This document shows, one piece after another, positions 24,673 to 33,527 of a DNA stretch of 64,000 nt. Source of the DNA: Hyphomonadaceae bacterium (GTDB lineage Bacteria; Pseudomonadota; Alphaproteobacteria; Caulobacterales; Aquidulcibacteraceae); assembly GCA_023384105.1 (NCBI GenBank), contig JAHDXR010000018.1:1-64000 (forward strand). Reading direction: 5' to 3'. The notes under the pieces were generated by a model that did not search any database, had not been told where the DNA came from, and was given only the letters and a program-made list of their open reading frames with translations. The stretch's first letter is position 1, and every line of letters begins with the position of its first letter. The position numbers were made by a program, and so were the translations under genes.

Positions 24673-24695
24673 GACGCTTCCACGTCCCGCCGGCT

Positions 24696-24920
24696 TTAGC
24701 CCTTGTTCAGCGTGAATTCGCCGTTGCGGGCGCGTTCGGGCAGCGTGGCGCAGAAGTCCGCCACCGCGTCTTCGCCGTAGCGGTCGACCATGTCGGTCAG
24801 GGCGGCGTAGATCGCCACCGAAGCGACGATCTCGGGCTCCACCTCTTCGGCCAGCGCCTTGTCCCATGCGTCGAGGATCAGGTTCAGCGCGCGCGATTTG
24901 CGTTCAGTCTCGTCGTTCAC
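24696..24920 (-). CDS. Conserved small hypothetical protein
   Basis: A 74-residue acidic, helical protein: SRALNLILDAWDKALAEEV, then ASVAIYAALTDMVDRYGEDA and VADFCATLPERARNGEF. It starts with GTG at 24920, overlapping the stop of the upstream TIGR02301 gene by 4 bp (GTGA), and has AAGG at a good distance. The coupling and clean helix pattern support a real gene. No function is recognised. Confidence 0.72.
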   Translation of the reverse strand: MNDETERKSRALNLILDAWDKALAEEVEPEIVASVAIYAALTDMVDRYGEDAVADFCATLPERARNGEFTLNKG

Positions 24921-25324
24921 CGGTTTGCGTACCTTGCGCTCAAGCCCCGCGCCACGCGAAGTCCGCGGGCGCGCAGTTCGGCCTCCATCTGCCGGGTTGT
25001 AACATCGCAAACCGGGAAGCGCGTTTCCTCGTTGCGATAGCCGCGATTGAAGCCTTCGACCAGGAGCGCATTGTAGCGCGGCTCGCGGTCGATCACGCCG
25101 CGCATGTAGTCGCGCCAGCGCTGGTCGCCGCGGCCTTCGCACAGGATGCGCAGGTAATGCGAGCCGCCGAGGATCTCGGACAGCTCGATCAGTTGGCTGC
25201 GGTACCATTCCTCGCCGCCGGACGGCGCCTGTTCGGTTTCCGGCGCGTCCTGCTGTTTCTGCGCCGCGGCCGGGGCGGCCAGCAAGGCCGCAGCAACGGC
25301 GCAGGCTGCTAAGCGAATCCTCAT
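24917..25324 (-). CDS. TIGR02301 family exported protein
   Basis: A 135-residue protein with a Sec signal peptide (MRIRLAACAVAAALLAAPAAAQ) and a mature domain with WYRSQLIELSEILGGSHYLR, LCEGRGDQRWRDYMR and NRGYRNEETRFPVCDVTTRQ. Two cysteines in these segments may form a disulfide. The family is widespread in Alphaproteobacteria and has no assigned function. It is periplasmic by signal peptide. It is translationally coupled to the 74-residue gene downstream. Confidence 0.82.
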   Translation of the reverse strand: MRIRLAACAVAAALLAAPAAAQKQQDAPETEQAPSGGEEWYRSQLIELSEILGGSHYLRILCEGRGDQRWRDYMRGVIDREPRYNALLVEGFNRGYRNEETRFPVCDVTTRQMEAELRARGLRVARGLSARYANR

Positions 25325-25371
25325 GGGCGCGCTGCTATCGCTCAAACAGGGCGGCAGTATGGACCCGATTC

Positions 25372-26868
25372 TCAGCCCGCGTTCACCGCCGGCCTGCGCC
25401 CCGCCCACGGCCGCGCCTGTTCCAGTTCGTACGCCAGTTCCAGCAGGCGCCGCTCCTGGCCCTTCGCCGCCGAGAAGTGCGCCCCGATCGGCAGCCCGTC
25501 TGACGACCAGCCCAGCGGCACGCTCATCGCCGGCGCGCCGGCGACGTTCTGCAGCGGCGTGTAGCCGACATAATCGTTGAGCGTCTCGAACACGGCCATG
25601 CCGCGGGCGCCGCCGATCTGGCCCAGCGGCAGCGGCGGCTTGCCCAGCACCGGCGTGAGATAGACGTCGGCGCTGTCGAACATCGCCGCATATTGGGCTT
25701 CGACATTGCGCAGGCGCCCGATCGCCGCTTCGAGCGCCGCCGGGCCTTGCTGGCGCGCGTGCTCGGCAAGTTCCAGCGTCAGCGGTTCGAGCAGCGCATC
25801 GAGCGGCGCGCCCGCCGGCGCCTGGCTTTGCACCAGCGCCACCACGTCGGCGGCGCCGCTCGCCCACAGCAGGATGAAGTCCTGGCTGAACTGCGCGCCG
25901 TCGATCGGCGCGCGGCGCTCGCGCACCTCGTGTCCGAGCGCGCGGCACAGTTCGGCGGCGTCCTCGACGACACGCCGCACGTCCGCGTCGGGTTCGTGTC
26001 CGAGCGCGTTCGGGATGTCGACGACGATACGCAGTCGCTGCGCGCCGGGGCCGGCGACGACGCCGACCGGCGCGAACGCCGCGTCCGCGCCGGTCTGCTC
26101 GGTGGCGGCGAGCCAGGCTGCGGTGTCGCGCACGCTGCGGCTGACGCAGCCATTGACGGAGATGTCGATGCCGGCGTCGGGGCGCCCGCCGGCGACGCTG
26201 CGGCCGCGCGAGGGCTTGAGCCCGAACAGGCCGTTGCACGATGCGGGGATGCGGATCGAACCGCCGCCGTCGCTCGCGTGCGCCACCGGCACGACGCGTG
26301 CGGCCACCGCAACCGCCGCGCCGCCTGAGGAGCCGCCGCTGGAATGGGTCACGTCCCACGGATTGTGCGTGTCGCCGCCGAGCAGCGTTTCCGTCGTCGC
26401 GGTGAGGCCGAACTCGGGCGTGGTGGACTTGCCGAACGGCACTAGGCCCGCGGCCAGCAGCGCGTCCATGTAGGGCGGCTGTTCCCGCGGCACGAACCGG
26501 GCGAAGGCGCGGCTGCCGTACTTGGTCGGCTGGCCGACCATCGGCATCAGGTCCTTGATCAAGGTCGGCACGCCGGCGAACGGGCCGGAGAGGGGCTCGG
26601 CGAGGCGCGCGCGGCCATAGTCGTAGAGCGGCGTGGCGATGAAATTGAGTTCGCCGTTCACGCGCTCGCTGCGGGCGATGGCGGCGTCGAGCGCCTCCTG
26701 CGCCGTGATCTCGCCGGCGCGGATGCGGGCCGCCACGCCGGTGGCGTCGAGATCGCCCAGCGCGTCGGACGGTGCGGCGGCGTCCGGCGTCGACGTCGTC
26801 TGGCAGGCGGCCAGAACGCTCGCCGTGGCGGTGACGGCAAGCATGGCGCGGCGCGACAGCATGGTCAT
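25372..26868 (-). CDS. Amidase-signature family hydrolase, exported
   Basis: A 498-residue amidase. The catalytic triad regions are visible: Lys in GVPTLIKDLMP, the Gly/Ser-rich THSSGGSSGGAAVAVAAR, and the nucleophile in ASDGGGSIRIPASCNG. The N terminus has an Arg-Arg signal and lipobox (SRRAMLAVTATASVLAACQT), so it is exported and probably lipidated, unlike GatA. It may act on amides or peptides in the periplasm; substrate unknown. Transcribed toward the TIGR02301 gene after a 47-bp gap. Confidence 0.88.
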   Translation of the reverse strand: MTMLSRRAMLAVTATASVLAACQTTSTPDAAAPSDALGDLDATGVAARIRAGEITAQEALDAAIARSERVNGELNFIATPLYDYGRARLAEPLSGPFAGVPTLIKDLMPMVGQPTKYGSRAFARFVPREQPPYMDALLAAGLVPFGKSTTPEFGLTATTETLLGGDTHNPWDVTHSSGGSSGGAAVAVAARVVPVAHASDGGGSIRIPASCNGLFGLKPSRGRSVAGGRPDAGIDISVNGCVSRSVRDTAAWLAATEQTGADAAFAPVGVVAGPGAQRLRIVVDIPNALGHEPDADVRRVVEDAAELCRALGHEVRERRAPIDGAQFSQDFILLWASGAADVVALVQSQAPAGAPLDALLEPLTLELAEHARQQGPAALEAAIGRLRNVEAQYAAMFDSADVYLTPVLGKPPLPLGQIGGARGMAVFETLNDYVGYTPLQNVAGAPAMSVPLGWSSDGLPIGAHFSAAKGQERRLLELAYELEQARPWAGRRPAVNAG

Positions 26869-26976
26869 TCAACTCCCCCCAGTTGGTTTGCTTTGCCGGC
26901 GAGACTTGCCCGCGCCTGTGCGCGCTGCAAGCGGAAATGCTTGCCTCCACGGCAAGGCCGCGCCAGAGGCTCGCGC

Positions 26977-27753
26977 ATGAGCCGCGTGCGCGCCGATGTC
27001 CTGCTTGTCTCCCGCGGCCTGGCCGAAAGCCGCGCCAAGGCGCGCGCGGCGATCGAAGCGGGCGGGGTGACGGCGGACGGCGCGATCGTGGAGAAGCCGT
27101 CCGACCTGCTGCGCGAAGACGCCGCGCTCGAGGCGACGGCGCCGCACCCGTGGGTTTCGCGCGGCGGCGTGAAGCTCGCGGCGGCGCTCGATGCGTTCGG
27201 CGTCGACCCGCGCGGGCGCGTGTGCCTCGACGTCGGCGCCTCGACCGGCGGCTTCACCGACGTGCTGCTCGCGCGCGGCGCGGCGAAAGTCTACGCCGTC
27301 GACGTCGGCGGCGGCCAACTCCACGCCAGGCTGCGCGCCGACGCGCGCGTCGCGAGCCTGGAGCATACCGACGCCCGCGCGCTCACCCGCGACCACATCC
27401 CCGAGGCGCCGAGCCTGATCGTGTGCGACGTGAGCTTTATCGGCGCCGCGAAGGCGCTTGCAGCGCCGCTGTCTCTTGCGGCTGCGCGCGCCGATCTCAT
27501 TGCGCTGATCAAGCCGCAGTTCGAGGCCGGCCCGCACAAGCGCGCCGTGCTGGATGAAGCGACAGCACGCGCCGCCGGCGAACAGGCGATCGCCGCGCTC
27601 GACGGCCTCGCCGGCTTTGCGCGCCTCGCCGCGATCGACTCCCCCATCCGCGGCGGCGACGGCAACCTCGAACTGCTGCTGCACGCGCGCCGCTCCCCCG
27701 CACGCGGGAGAGGCGGCGACCCCGGCGCAAAGCAAGGGGCGACGGAGGGGTAA
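26977..27753 (+). CDS. tlyA: TlyA family rRNA methyltransferase/hemolysin homologue
   Basis: A 258-residue protein with an N-terminal S4 RNA-binding domain (RADVLLVSRGLAESRAKARA) and an FtsJ-like methyltransferase domain (VCLDVGASTGGFTDVLLARG, YAVDVGGGQL, SLIVCDVSFIGAAKAL, ALIKPQFEAG). TlyA proteins 2'-O-methylate 16S and/or 23S rRNA. The natural end of the fold is about residue 240 (SPIRGGDGNLELLLHA). The last 20 residues (RRSPARGRGGDPGAKQG and on) and the stop codon are encoded by a palindromic repeat element starting at 27693. The ATG at 26977 gives the family N terminus. Confidence 0.92.
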   Translation: MSRVRADVLLVSRGLAESRAKARAAIEAGGVTADGAIVEKPSDLLREDAALEATAPHPWVSRGGVKLAAALDAFGVDPRGRVCLDVGASTGGFTDVLLARGAAKVYAVDVGGGQLHARLRADARVASLEHTDARALTRDHIPEAPSLIVCDVSFIGAAKALAAPLSLAAARADLIALIKPQFEAGPHKRAVLDEATARAAGEQAIAALDGLAGFARLAAIDSPIRGGDGNLELLLHARRSPARGRGGDPGAKQGATEG

Positions 27754-27825
27754 GTCCGCCTGGCGATGCGCCCTCAGTCATCACGCTGCGCGTGCTGACA
27801 GCTCCCCCCGTAAACGGGGAGCAAA
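27693..27825. repeat. CTCCCC/GGGGAG palindromic element overlapping tlyA 3' end
   Basis: Starts with the hairpin CTCCCCCGCACGCGGGAG (27693-27710), passes through GGAGGGGTAAGTCCGCC (about 27735-27751) and ends with a hairpin GCTCCCC...CGGGGAGC and GCAAATT. Segment order and several exact words (AGTCCGCC, CTGACAGCTCCCCC, GGGGAGCAAA) match the element at 51692-51817. Confidence 0.8.
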
Positions 27826-27830
27826 TTGGC

Positions 27831-27861
27831 AAAAAATCGCCCCGGCGTTTCCGCCGGGGCG
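27831..27861 (-). terminator. Rho-independent terminator for the glycine-zipper gene
   Basis: A 10-bp GC-rich stem (27838-27847 with 27852-27861, TTTC loop on the plus strand) is followed on the minus strand by a T run (A27831-A27836 on the plus strand). It lies 35 bp after the stop of the leftward gene ending at 27896. Confidence 0.85.
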
Positions 27862-27895
27862 AGGCGCTGTACGAGGGTTCGTACTATGGAGAAGG

Positions 27896-28438
27896 TTAGC
27901 CGGGCCGCCACTGGCCGTCGGCGCCGCGGCAGAGCCAGGCGTCTTCGCGAGACTCGCGGCCATAGCGGTCGCGGGTGACGATTTCGCCCATGCGGCACTC
28001 GCGGCCGTAGCGGTCGTCGCCGCGCGCGTAGCGATCGTCGCCATAGGGGCCGCCATAGAGATCGTCGCCGCCATAGGCCGGATGCTGGGCCGGGTATTGG
28101 GCCTGGCCGTAATAGGGATCGTAGTCGCCCTGCGGGACCTGGCCGCACTGGGCCGTGCTGCGCCCGATGGCGCCGCCGGCGGTCGCGCCGACGACCGCGC
28201 CCAGCAGCGCGCCTTCGCCGCGCACGCCGCGGTCCGCCACCTCGCGTCCGAGCACGGCGCCGATGAGGCCGCCGATCACTGCGCCGCCCGCGGTGCGGTT
28301 GTTGCGCGAGGCCTGGCATTGCTGCTGGTTGGCGACGTGCGCGTCATGATAGGCGCGGTACTGCTGCGCCGACGCCGGCTGCGCGCTGACCAAGGCTGTC
28401 GCCAGGGCCGCGGCGGCGAGGAAAGCTTGACCTTTCAT
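27896..28438 (-). CDS. Glycine-zipper 2TM-type exported protein
   Basis: A 180-residue protein with a Sec signal peptide (AAAALATALVSAQPASAQ). Residues about 50-95 form a glycine zipper (GGAVIGGLIGAVLGREV, then LLGAVVGATAGGAIG), as in Rickettsia 17-kDa antigen-like proteins. A Tyr/Gly/Asp-rich low-complexity stretch with repeated YGDDRYARGDDRYGR follows, and a short C-terminal SREDAWLCRGADGQW module ends it. It is probably envelope-located. It has its own terminator and is divergent from the methyltransferase gene after 53 bp. Confidence 0.82.
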   Translation of the reverse strand: MKGQAFLAAAALATALVSAQPASAQQYRAYHDAHVANQQQCQASRNNRTAGGAVIGGLIGAVLGREVADRGVRGEGALLGAVVGATAGGAIGRSTAQCGQVPQGDYDPYYGQAQYPAQHPAYGGDDLYGGPYGDDRYARGDDRYGRECRMGEIVTRDRYGRESREDAWLCRGADGQWRPG

Positions 28439-28491
28439 GGTGCGCTCCTGTCTGTCGGGCGTGAGAGAAGCAAAATCAGTCTGAACGGCAC

Positions 28492-29814
28492 ATGAAGCGT
28501 ACGAACCGCCTCGCCCGAGGCCGCCCTCACCAGGCGCGCCAGGCCCGGAAGGGCGCGTCCCCGGCGGTCCCGGAGGAGCGCGAACTCCTGGTCACGGCCA
28601 TGGGCGCGAGGGGCGACGCCACCGCGGACGGGCCGGAAGGGGTGATCTACGTCCCCCACGCCCTGCCGGGCGAGCGGCTGCGGGCGCGGGTGAGCGGCGG
28701 CCGGGCCGAGATCATCGAACTGCTGGAGCGCAGTCCCGAGCGGCAGGAGGCCTCCTGCCGCCATTTCGGCCGCTGCGGCGGCTGCCAGCTGCAGCACTGG
28801 CGGGAGGCGCCGTACCTCGAATGGAAGCGGATGCAGGTGGCCGAGGCGCTGGGCAAGCGCGGTCTCGGCGGCGCCGAAGTGGCGCCCACGATCCCGGCCT
28901 GGGGGCAGGGCCGGCGCCGCGCCGCCTTTCACGCCGCGCGCCAGAGCGGCCAGGTCCGCGTCGGCTTCATCGAGCGGGGCGGCGCGCGGTTGACGCCGAT
29001 CGCGCAGTGCCCCGCGCTTGCGCCGCCGCTTGAAGCCCTGGCGCTGAACCTCGCGCTGCTCGCGGAACTGGCGCTGCCCGCGCGCGGCGAGATCACCATC
29101 CACTGCCTGCTCGCCGACGCCGGCGTCGACGTCGCGATCAAAGGCGCCGGGCGCGCCGAGCTGCTGCACCGCGCCGCGCTCGAAGCGCTGAGCGCGATGG
29201 CCGAGCGGCTCGATCTGGCGCGCCTCTCCATCGACGGCGAGCCGATCGTCGAGCGCCGGAAGCCGCTGCTGCGCATGGGCAAGGCTTTGGTCGCGCCGCC
29301 GCCGGGCGCGTTCCTGCAGCCCACGGCGCTGGGCGAGGAGACGCTGGCGCGTCTCGCGCTCGACGGGCTCAAGGGCGCCGCGCGCGTGATCGATCTGTTC
29401 TCCGGCATCGGCACGTTCGCGCTGCGCGTCGCCGAGCAAGCCGAAGTGCTGGCGGCGGAGGCCGACGCGGAGATGCTCGTCGCGCTGAAGAAGGCCGCCG
29501 ACGGCGCTGGCGGCGCGCTGAAGGAGGTCACGACGCTGCGCCGCGATCTCTTGCGCACGCCGATGTCGAGTCTCGAAATGAAGAAGTTCGACGCCGCCGT
29601 GATCGATCCCCCGCGCGTGGGCGCGCGGCTGCAGGCCGAACAGATCGCCCGCGCGCCGATCCGCAAGCTCGCCTACGTCTCTTGCGATCCGGGCTCGTTC
29701 GCGCGCGACGTGAAGGTGCTGGTCGAGCACGGCTTCACGCTGACGAAGATCACGCCCGTCGATCAATTCCGCTGGAGCCCGCACGTGGAAATCGTGGGGA
29801 CGATGGAGCGATGA
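28492..29814 (+). CDS. 23S rRNA/tRNA (uracil-5-)-methyltransferase family (RlmD/TrmA-like)
   Basis: A 440-residue SAM-dependent m5U methyltransferase. It has a TRAM-like N terminus (GEGVIYVPHALPGERLRARV region), the Fe-S cluster motif CRHFGRCGGCQLQHW near residues 88-102, the SAM site RVIDLFSGIGTFALRVAE, a DPPRVGA motif and the catalytic Cys in LAYVSCDPGSFARDV. The usual PF05958 signature Q-P-N is FLQPTA here. Target uridine not known. The N-terminal 25 residues are basic and could bind RNA. Confidence 0.9.
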   Translation: MKRTNRLARGRPHQARQARKGASPAVPEERELLVTAMGARGDATADGPEGVIYVPHALPGERLRARVSGGRAEIIELLERSPERQEASCRHFGRCGGCQLQHWREAPYLEWKRMQVAEALGKRGLGGAEVAPTIPAWGQGRRRAAFHAARQSGQVRVGFIERGGARLTPIAQCPALAPPLEALALNLALLAELALPARGEITIHCLLADAGVDVAIKGAGRAELLHRAALEALSAMAERLDLARLSIDGEPIVERRKPLLRMGKALVAPPPGAFLQPTALGEETLARLALDGLKGAARVIDLFSGIGTFALRVAEQAEVLAAEADAEMLVALKKAADGAGGALKEVTTLRRDLLRTPMSSLEMKKFDAAVIDPPRVGARLQAEQIARAPIRKLAYVSCDPGSFARDVKVLVEHGFTLTKITPVDQFRWSPHVEIVGTMER

Positions 29815-29826
29815 GCGCGCTCGCCG

Positions 29827-29902
29827 TGGACCGCCGGCGTCCCGCCAGCATGCGCCGACGTGACGAGGCGAAGCGCCGGCCGGCGAGGACGCCGGCGGTC
29901 CA
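29827..29902. repeat. Inverted repeat with 16-bp perfect arms, GCCGGC family
   Basis: Arms TGGACCGCCGGCGTCC (29827-29842) and its exact complement (29887-29902) enclose about 44 bp that also contains GCCAGCATGC and GCCGGCCGGCG. It occupies nearly the whole gap between two co-directional genes. Confidence 0.82.
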
Positions 29903-29917
29903 TAAGGCGCTTGCTCT

Positions 29918-30481
29918 ATGACCAAGACCACGCTGCTCGACTATCGCCACTCGCGCCGCAAGCGCGACGCCGAAGCGGACGCCAAGCCGCTGGAAGAGGG
30001 CTATTGGCGCAAGAAGAAGCTCACCGAGATGAGCGAGCGCGAATGGGAGGCACTGTGCGACCGCTGCAGCAAGTGCTGCGTCATCTCGATCGAGGACGCC
30101 GACACCGGCCAGATCTTCCTCACCGACGTCTCCTGCAAGCTGTTCGACACCAAGACCTGCGGTTGCAGCGACTACGAGAACCGCAAGAAATACGTGCCCG
30201 ATTGCGTGAAGCTCACGCCCAAGAACGTGCCGAAGCTCGACTGGCTGCCGCGCACCTGCGCCTATCGGCTCGTGAGCGAGGGCAAGGATCTGTACTGGTG
30301 GCACCCGCTCGTGTCGGGCGATCCCAACACCGTGCACGTCGCCAAGGCCTCGGTCCGCAACCGCACCCGCCCCGAAGGCCGCCTCAAAATGCCCGGCCTG
30401 ATCAAACGCATCACCCGCTGGCCCACGCCGCTGGAAAAACCGCCGGCGAAATACCGCAAGCCGAAACGCAGGAAGAAGTGA
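29918..30481 (+). CDS. YcgN family cysteine-cluster protein (UPF0260)
   Basis: A 187-residue cytoplasmic protein with the family's many cysteines: ALCDRCSKCCVISIED, SCKLFDTKTCGCSDYENR, VPDCVKL and LPRTCAYRLV. The spacing suggests metal or Fe-S binding. It ends with a basic tail (AKYRKPKRRKK). The family is conserved in proteobacteria and its function is not established. It is flanked on both sides by palindromic repeat DNA. Confidence 0.9.
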   Translation: MTKTTLLDYRHSRRKRDAEADAKPLEEGYWRKKKLTEMSEREWEALCDRCSKCCVISIEDADTGQIFLTDVSCKLFDTKTCGCSDYENRKKYVPDCVKLTPKNVPKLDWLPRTCAYRLVSEGKDLYWWHPLVSGDPNTVHVAKASVRNRTRPEGRLKMPGLIKRITRWPTPLEKPPAKYRKPKRRKK

Positions 30482-30485
30482 CCCC

Positions 30486-30612
30486 CGCTCCCCGGACGCA
30501 CCCCCGGCGAAAGCCGGGGTGCGATCCGGGCCCCAGGGGTTGAAGCGCGCTGCGGTTCGCCCCTGGGGGCCCCGGCTCTTCGCTGCGGCTGCGGGCCGGG
30601 AAGCGGGGGGCG
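30486..30612. repeat. Compound palindromic repeat downstream of the YcgN gene
   Basis: It contains the hairpin ACCCCCGGC-GAAA-GCCGGGGT (about 30498-30521) and then a larger inverted repeat, GGGCCCCAGGGG against CCCCTGGGGGCCC, around a loop of about 20 bp. The 168-bp gap has no gene. Confidence 0.7.
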
Positions 30613-30649
30613 ACATTGCGCGCGCTCCTGCGGGTGGAGGCGCGCGCCG

Positions 30650-31726
30650 ATGCCGGCTACATTCAGCGCCATGTCCCTCAAGCGCGATATTGGCCGCGCC
30701 CGTTACGCCGCCGCGCAAGGCGCGCGCGTGGCTTGGTACATGAGCCAGTACATGCTGGCGCGGCGAATCTCGGGGCCGTTCAACCGGCCGGGCGAGCCCA
30801 GGTTTCAGCCGCAGGCGCCGGAGGGCGACGCCCGGCGTATCCGCGCCGCGTTCCTCGATCTCTTCGCCAGGGACCGCGCCAATATCGAAGCGGGGCTTTA
30901 TCCCGCGCCGAACGACGTGCGGCTCACGCGCGCGGTCTCGGCGCTGCGCAATTCGGCGAACTTCTTCCTCGATCTGCCGAACGTGGATCAGCGCCGGCTG
31001 GAGCGGCGCGGCGCGGACGTGCGCGAAGCGGCGGAGAGCGAGGGACGTTTCCCCGTCTATTATCTGCAGAACTTCCACTACCAGACCGGCGGTTGGCTGA
31101 GCCAGGACAGCGCCAGGCTCTACGACACGCAGGTCGAGATCCTGTTCGGCGGCGCCGCCGACGCGATGCGCCGCATCGCCCTCGGCGCGCTGGCGCGCGC
31201 CATCCGCGGCACGGATCAGCGGCGCGTGAAGCTCCTGGACATCGCCAGCGGCAACGGCCGCTTCCTGCGCCAGGTGCTGACGGCCTTCCCGCGCATCCCC
31301 GCGACCGGCCTCGATCTTTCGCCCGCCTACTGCGCCGAAGCGCGCAAGCGGCTTGCGCATTGGCCGCAGGTGGAGATCGTCAACGGTGCGATCGAGCAGG
31401 CGCCGTTCGAGGACGCGAGCTTCGACGCGGCGACGTGCGTCTATCTGTTCCACGAACTGCCGCCGCGCGTGCGCCGCGAAGCCGCGCGCGAGATCGCCCG
31501 CATCGTGAAGCCCGGCGGCGTGTTCGTGCTGGCGGATTCGATCCAGACCGGCGACGCCGCCGACCTCGACCGCATGCTCGAATACTTCCCGGTCGGCTTT
31601 CACGAGCCGTATTTCGCGTCCTACCTGAAGGAGGACTTCGCCGCGCTGTTCGGGGAAGCCGGGTTCGAGTTGGAAGAGGTCGAACGCGCGTTCCTGACCA
31701 AGGTCACGCGGTTCCGCAAACGCTGA
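30650..31726 (+). CDS. Class I SAM-dependent methyltransferase
   Basis: A 358-residue protein. The C-terminal half is a Methyltransf_11-type domain: VKLLDIASGNGRFLRQVL (motif I), ATGLDLSPAYCAEARKRL, AIEQAPFEDASFDAATCVYLF and REIARIVKPGGVFVLADSI. The N-terminal 180 residues are a conserved family extension with FPVYYLQNFHYQTGGWLS. The ATG at 30650 follows GGAGG; MSLKRD at 30671 is an alternative. The substrate is unknown; it resembles ubiquinone/sterol-type methyltransferases only in the SAM domain. Confidence 0.85.
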   Translation: MPATFSAMSLKRDIGRARYAAAQGARVAWYMSQYMLARRISGPFNRPGEPRFQPQAPEGDARRIRAAFLDLFARDRANIEAGLYPAPNDVRLTRAVSALRNSANFFLDLPNVDQRRLERRGADVREAAESEGRFPVYYLQNFHYQTGGWLSQDSARLYDTQVEILFGGAADAMRRIALGALARAIRGTDQRRVKLLDIASGNGRFLRQVLTAFPRIPATGLDLSPAYCAEARKRLAHWPQVEIVNGAIEQAPFEDASFDAATCVYLFHELPPRVRREAAREIARIVKPGGVFVLADSIQTGDAADLDRMLEYFPVGFHEPYFASYLKEDFAALFGEAGFELEEVERAFLTKVTRFRKR

Positions 31727-31731
31727 GCCTG

Positions 31732-32178
31732 TTAGAGGCTGGCCGCCCGCGCCTTGCCGAGCGTTGCGCCGGCGGCGAATTCGCCGGGCGCCGGTTTCGC
31801 CGCCACGCGCATCGGCGCGAACGGGTCGTCCGGCCCGCCGAGCAGCTCTTCCGTGGTGAAGCTGTAGTCGACCGGTTCCGCCGCAGGCGCGGCGAGCGGC
31901 GCGAGGCTGAGCGGTTGCGCGCGCACCACTGGCTCGGACGGAGCAAGGCGCGCCGGCGCTTCCATCGCGTAGGCGACGCCGCCGTCGTTCCAGTTCGGCG
32001 CGGCGCCGGTGAACACGGCGTCCAGGCTGCTGATGGTGGAGGCGAAGATCAATGCGAACGTCGCCGTCGCCAGCACGCCCTCGCGTCGCGCCGCCCTGCG
32101 CCACGCACGCGCGATGAAGCCGCAGGCGCCGTTCAGCGCATATGTTGCGAAGCGGAGAGGAGAGGGGCGCTCAGTCAT
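31732..32178 (-). CDS. Hypothetical single-pass membrane protein
   Basis: A 148-residue protein with one hydrophobic segment (GVLATATFALIFASTISSLDA, residues about 34-54) after a basic N terminus, and an Ala/Pro-rich C-terminal part with VDYSFTTEELLGGPDDPF. N-in topology with a periplasmic tail is likely. It converges with the methyltransferase gene, with 5 bp between stops. No family is recognised. Confidence 0.65.
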   Translation of the reverse strand: MTERPSPLRFATYALNGACGFIARAWRRAARREGVLATATFALIFASTISSLDAVFTGAAPNWNDGGVAYAMEAPARLAPSEPVVRAQPLSLAPLAAPAAEPVDYSFTTEELLGGPDDPFAPMRVAAKPAPGEFAAGATLGKARAASL

Positions 32179-32283
32179 CTGCGGTTCCGGACGTATCGTT
32201 CCCGTAACGGGTCGTCAGGCGAATCGCCGAGGCTCCACGTTACGAGCCTTCGCGGCGTGCGCCAAATGTCGAAAACAAAATGT

Positions 32284-33378
32284 TCAGCGCCCGGTCTGGC
32301 CGCGGTGGCGCAGCTTGGCGTCGGCGAGCACGCAGGCGAGCATCGCTTCCGCCACCGGCGCGCCGCGAATGCCGACGCACGGATCGTGGCGGCCCTTGGT
32401 GCTCACCTCGGCGTTCTGGCGGTCGCGCGTGATCGTGCGGCGCGGCGTGAGGATCGAGGAGGTCGGCTTGATGGCGATGCGCGCGACGACCGGCTGGCCG
32501 GTGGAGACGCCGCCGAGCACGCCGCCGGCAGCGTTCGAGAGGAACACCGGCTCGCCGTCATTGCCGGCGCGCATCTCGTCGGCGTTCTCGACCCCGGTCA
32601 GCTCCGCCGCCGCGAACCCCGCGCCGATCTCGACGCCTTTGACCGCGTTGATGCTCATCATCGCGCCGGCGATTTCCGCGTCGAGCTTGCCGTAGATCGG
32701 CGCGCCCCAGCCGGCGGGAACGCCGGCTGCTTCCACCTCGATGACGGCGCCTACCGAATTGCCGTCCTTGCGCGTCTCGTCGAGCAGCGTTTCCCACTGT
32801 TTCGACGTCTCCGCGTCGGGGCACCAGAACGGGTTGTTCTCGGTCTCGCTCCAGTTCCAGCGGGCGCGGTCGATGGCGATCTTGCCGATCTGCACCACGG
32901 CGGCGCGGATCTGCACGCTTTCGCCCAGGATGCGCCGCGCCACCGCGCCCGCCGCCACGCGCGCCGCCGTCTCGCGCGCCGAGGAGCGCCCGCCGCCGCG
33001 ATAATCGCGCACGCCGTATTTGGCGTCGTAGGTGTAGTCGGCGTGGCCGGGGCGGTAGAGATCGCGGATTTCGCCATAGTCCTTGCTGCGCTGGTCGAGG
33101 TTCTCGATCATCAGCGAGATCGGCGCGCCGGTTGTGATGGGTCCGCCGGTGCGGTCGTCCTCGAACACGCCGGAGAGGATTTTCACTTCGTCCGGTTCGC
33201 GCCGCTGGGTGACGAAGCGGCTCGTGCCCGGCGCGCGCCGGTTCAGCCAGTACTGGATGTCGGCGCCGCTGAGCGGCAGTCCGGGCGGGCAGCCGTCGAC
33301 CACGCAGCCGAGCGCCGGCCCGTGGCTTTCGCCCCAGGTGGTGACGCGGAAGAGGTGGCCGAACGTGTTGTGCGACAT
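32284..33378 (-). CDS. aroC: Chorismate synthase
   Basis: Converts EPSP to chorismate with reduced FMN, the last common step of aromatic synthesis. The 364-residue protein has all three family signatures: [20 protein letters not shown] at the N terminus, [20 protein letters not shown] in the middle, and the C-terminal [34 protein letters not shown] is typical. It is divergent from pdxH, 149 bp apart. Confidence 0.97.
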   Translation of the reverse strand: MSHNTFGHLFRVTTWGESHGPALGCVVDGCPPGLPLSGADIQYWLNRRAPGTSRFVTQRREPDEVKILSGVFEDDRTGGPITTGAPISLMIENLDQRSKDYGEIRDLYRPGHADYTYDAKYGVRDYRGGGRSSARETAARVAAGAVARRILGESVQIRAAVVQIGKIAIDRARWNWSETENNPFWCPDAETSKQWETLLDETRKDGNSVGAVIEVEAAGVPAGWGAPIYGKLDAEIAGAMMSINAVKGVEIGAGFAAAELTGVENADEMRAGNDGEPVFLSNAAGGVLGGVSTGQPVVARIAIKPTSSILTPRRTITRDRQNAEVSTKGRHDPCVGIRGAPVAEAMLACVLADAKLRHRGQTGR

Positions 33379-33527
33379 GCACTGCTGTCAGTGGCACAGG
33401 CGCCGCCGGCGGGCAACGCGTTCCGGCGTCGCCGATTATGATCGCCGCTTGCGCCTGCGGCTCGATGGCTCACGCGCGGCCGTTCGGATGCGGCGGCCGG
33501 ACGTGCTAGGCTGTCGCATACGTGGAG

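Noticed and set aside
26977-27753. TlyA as a secreted hemolysin
   Set aside because: It has S4 and FtsJ-like methyltransferase domains and no signal peptide; the hemolysin name is historical.
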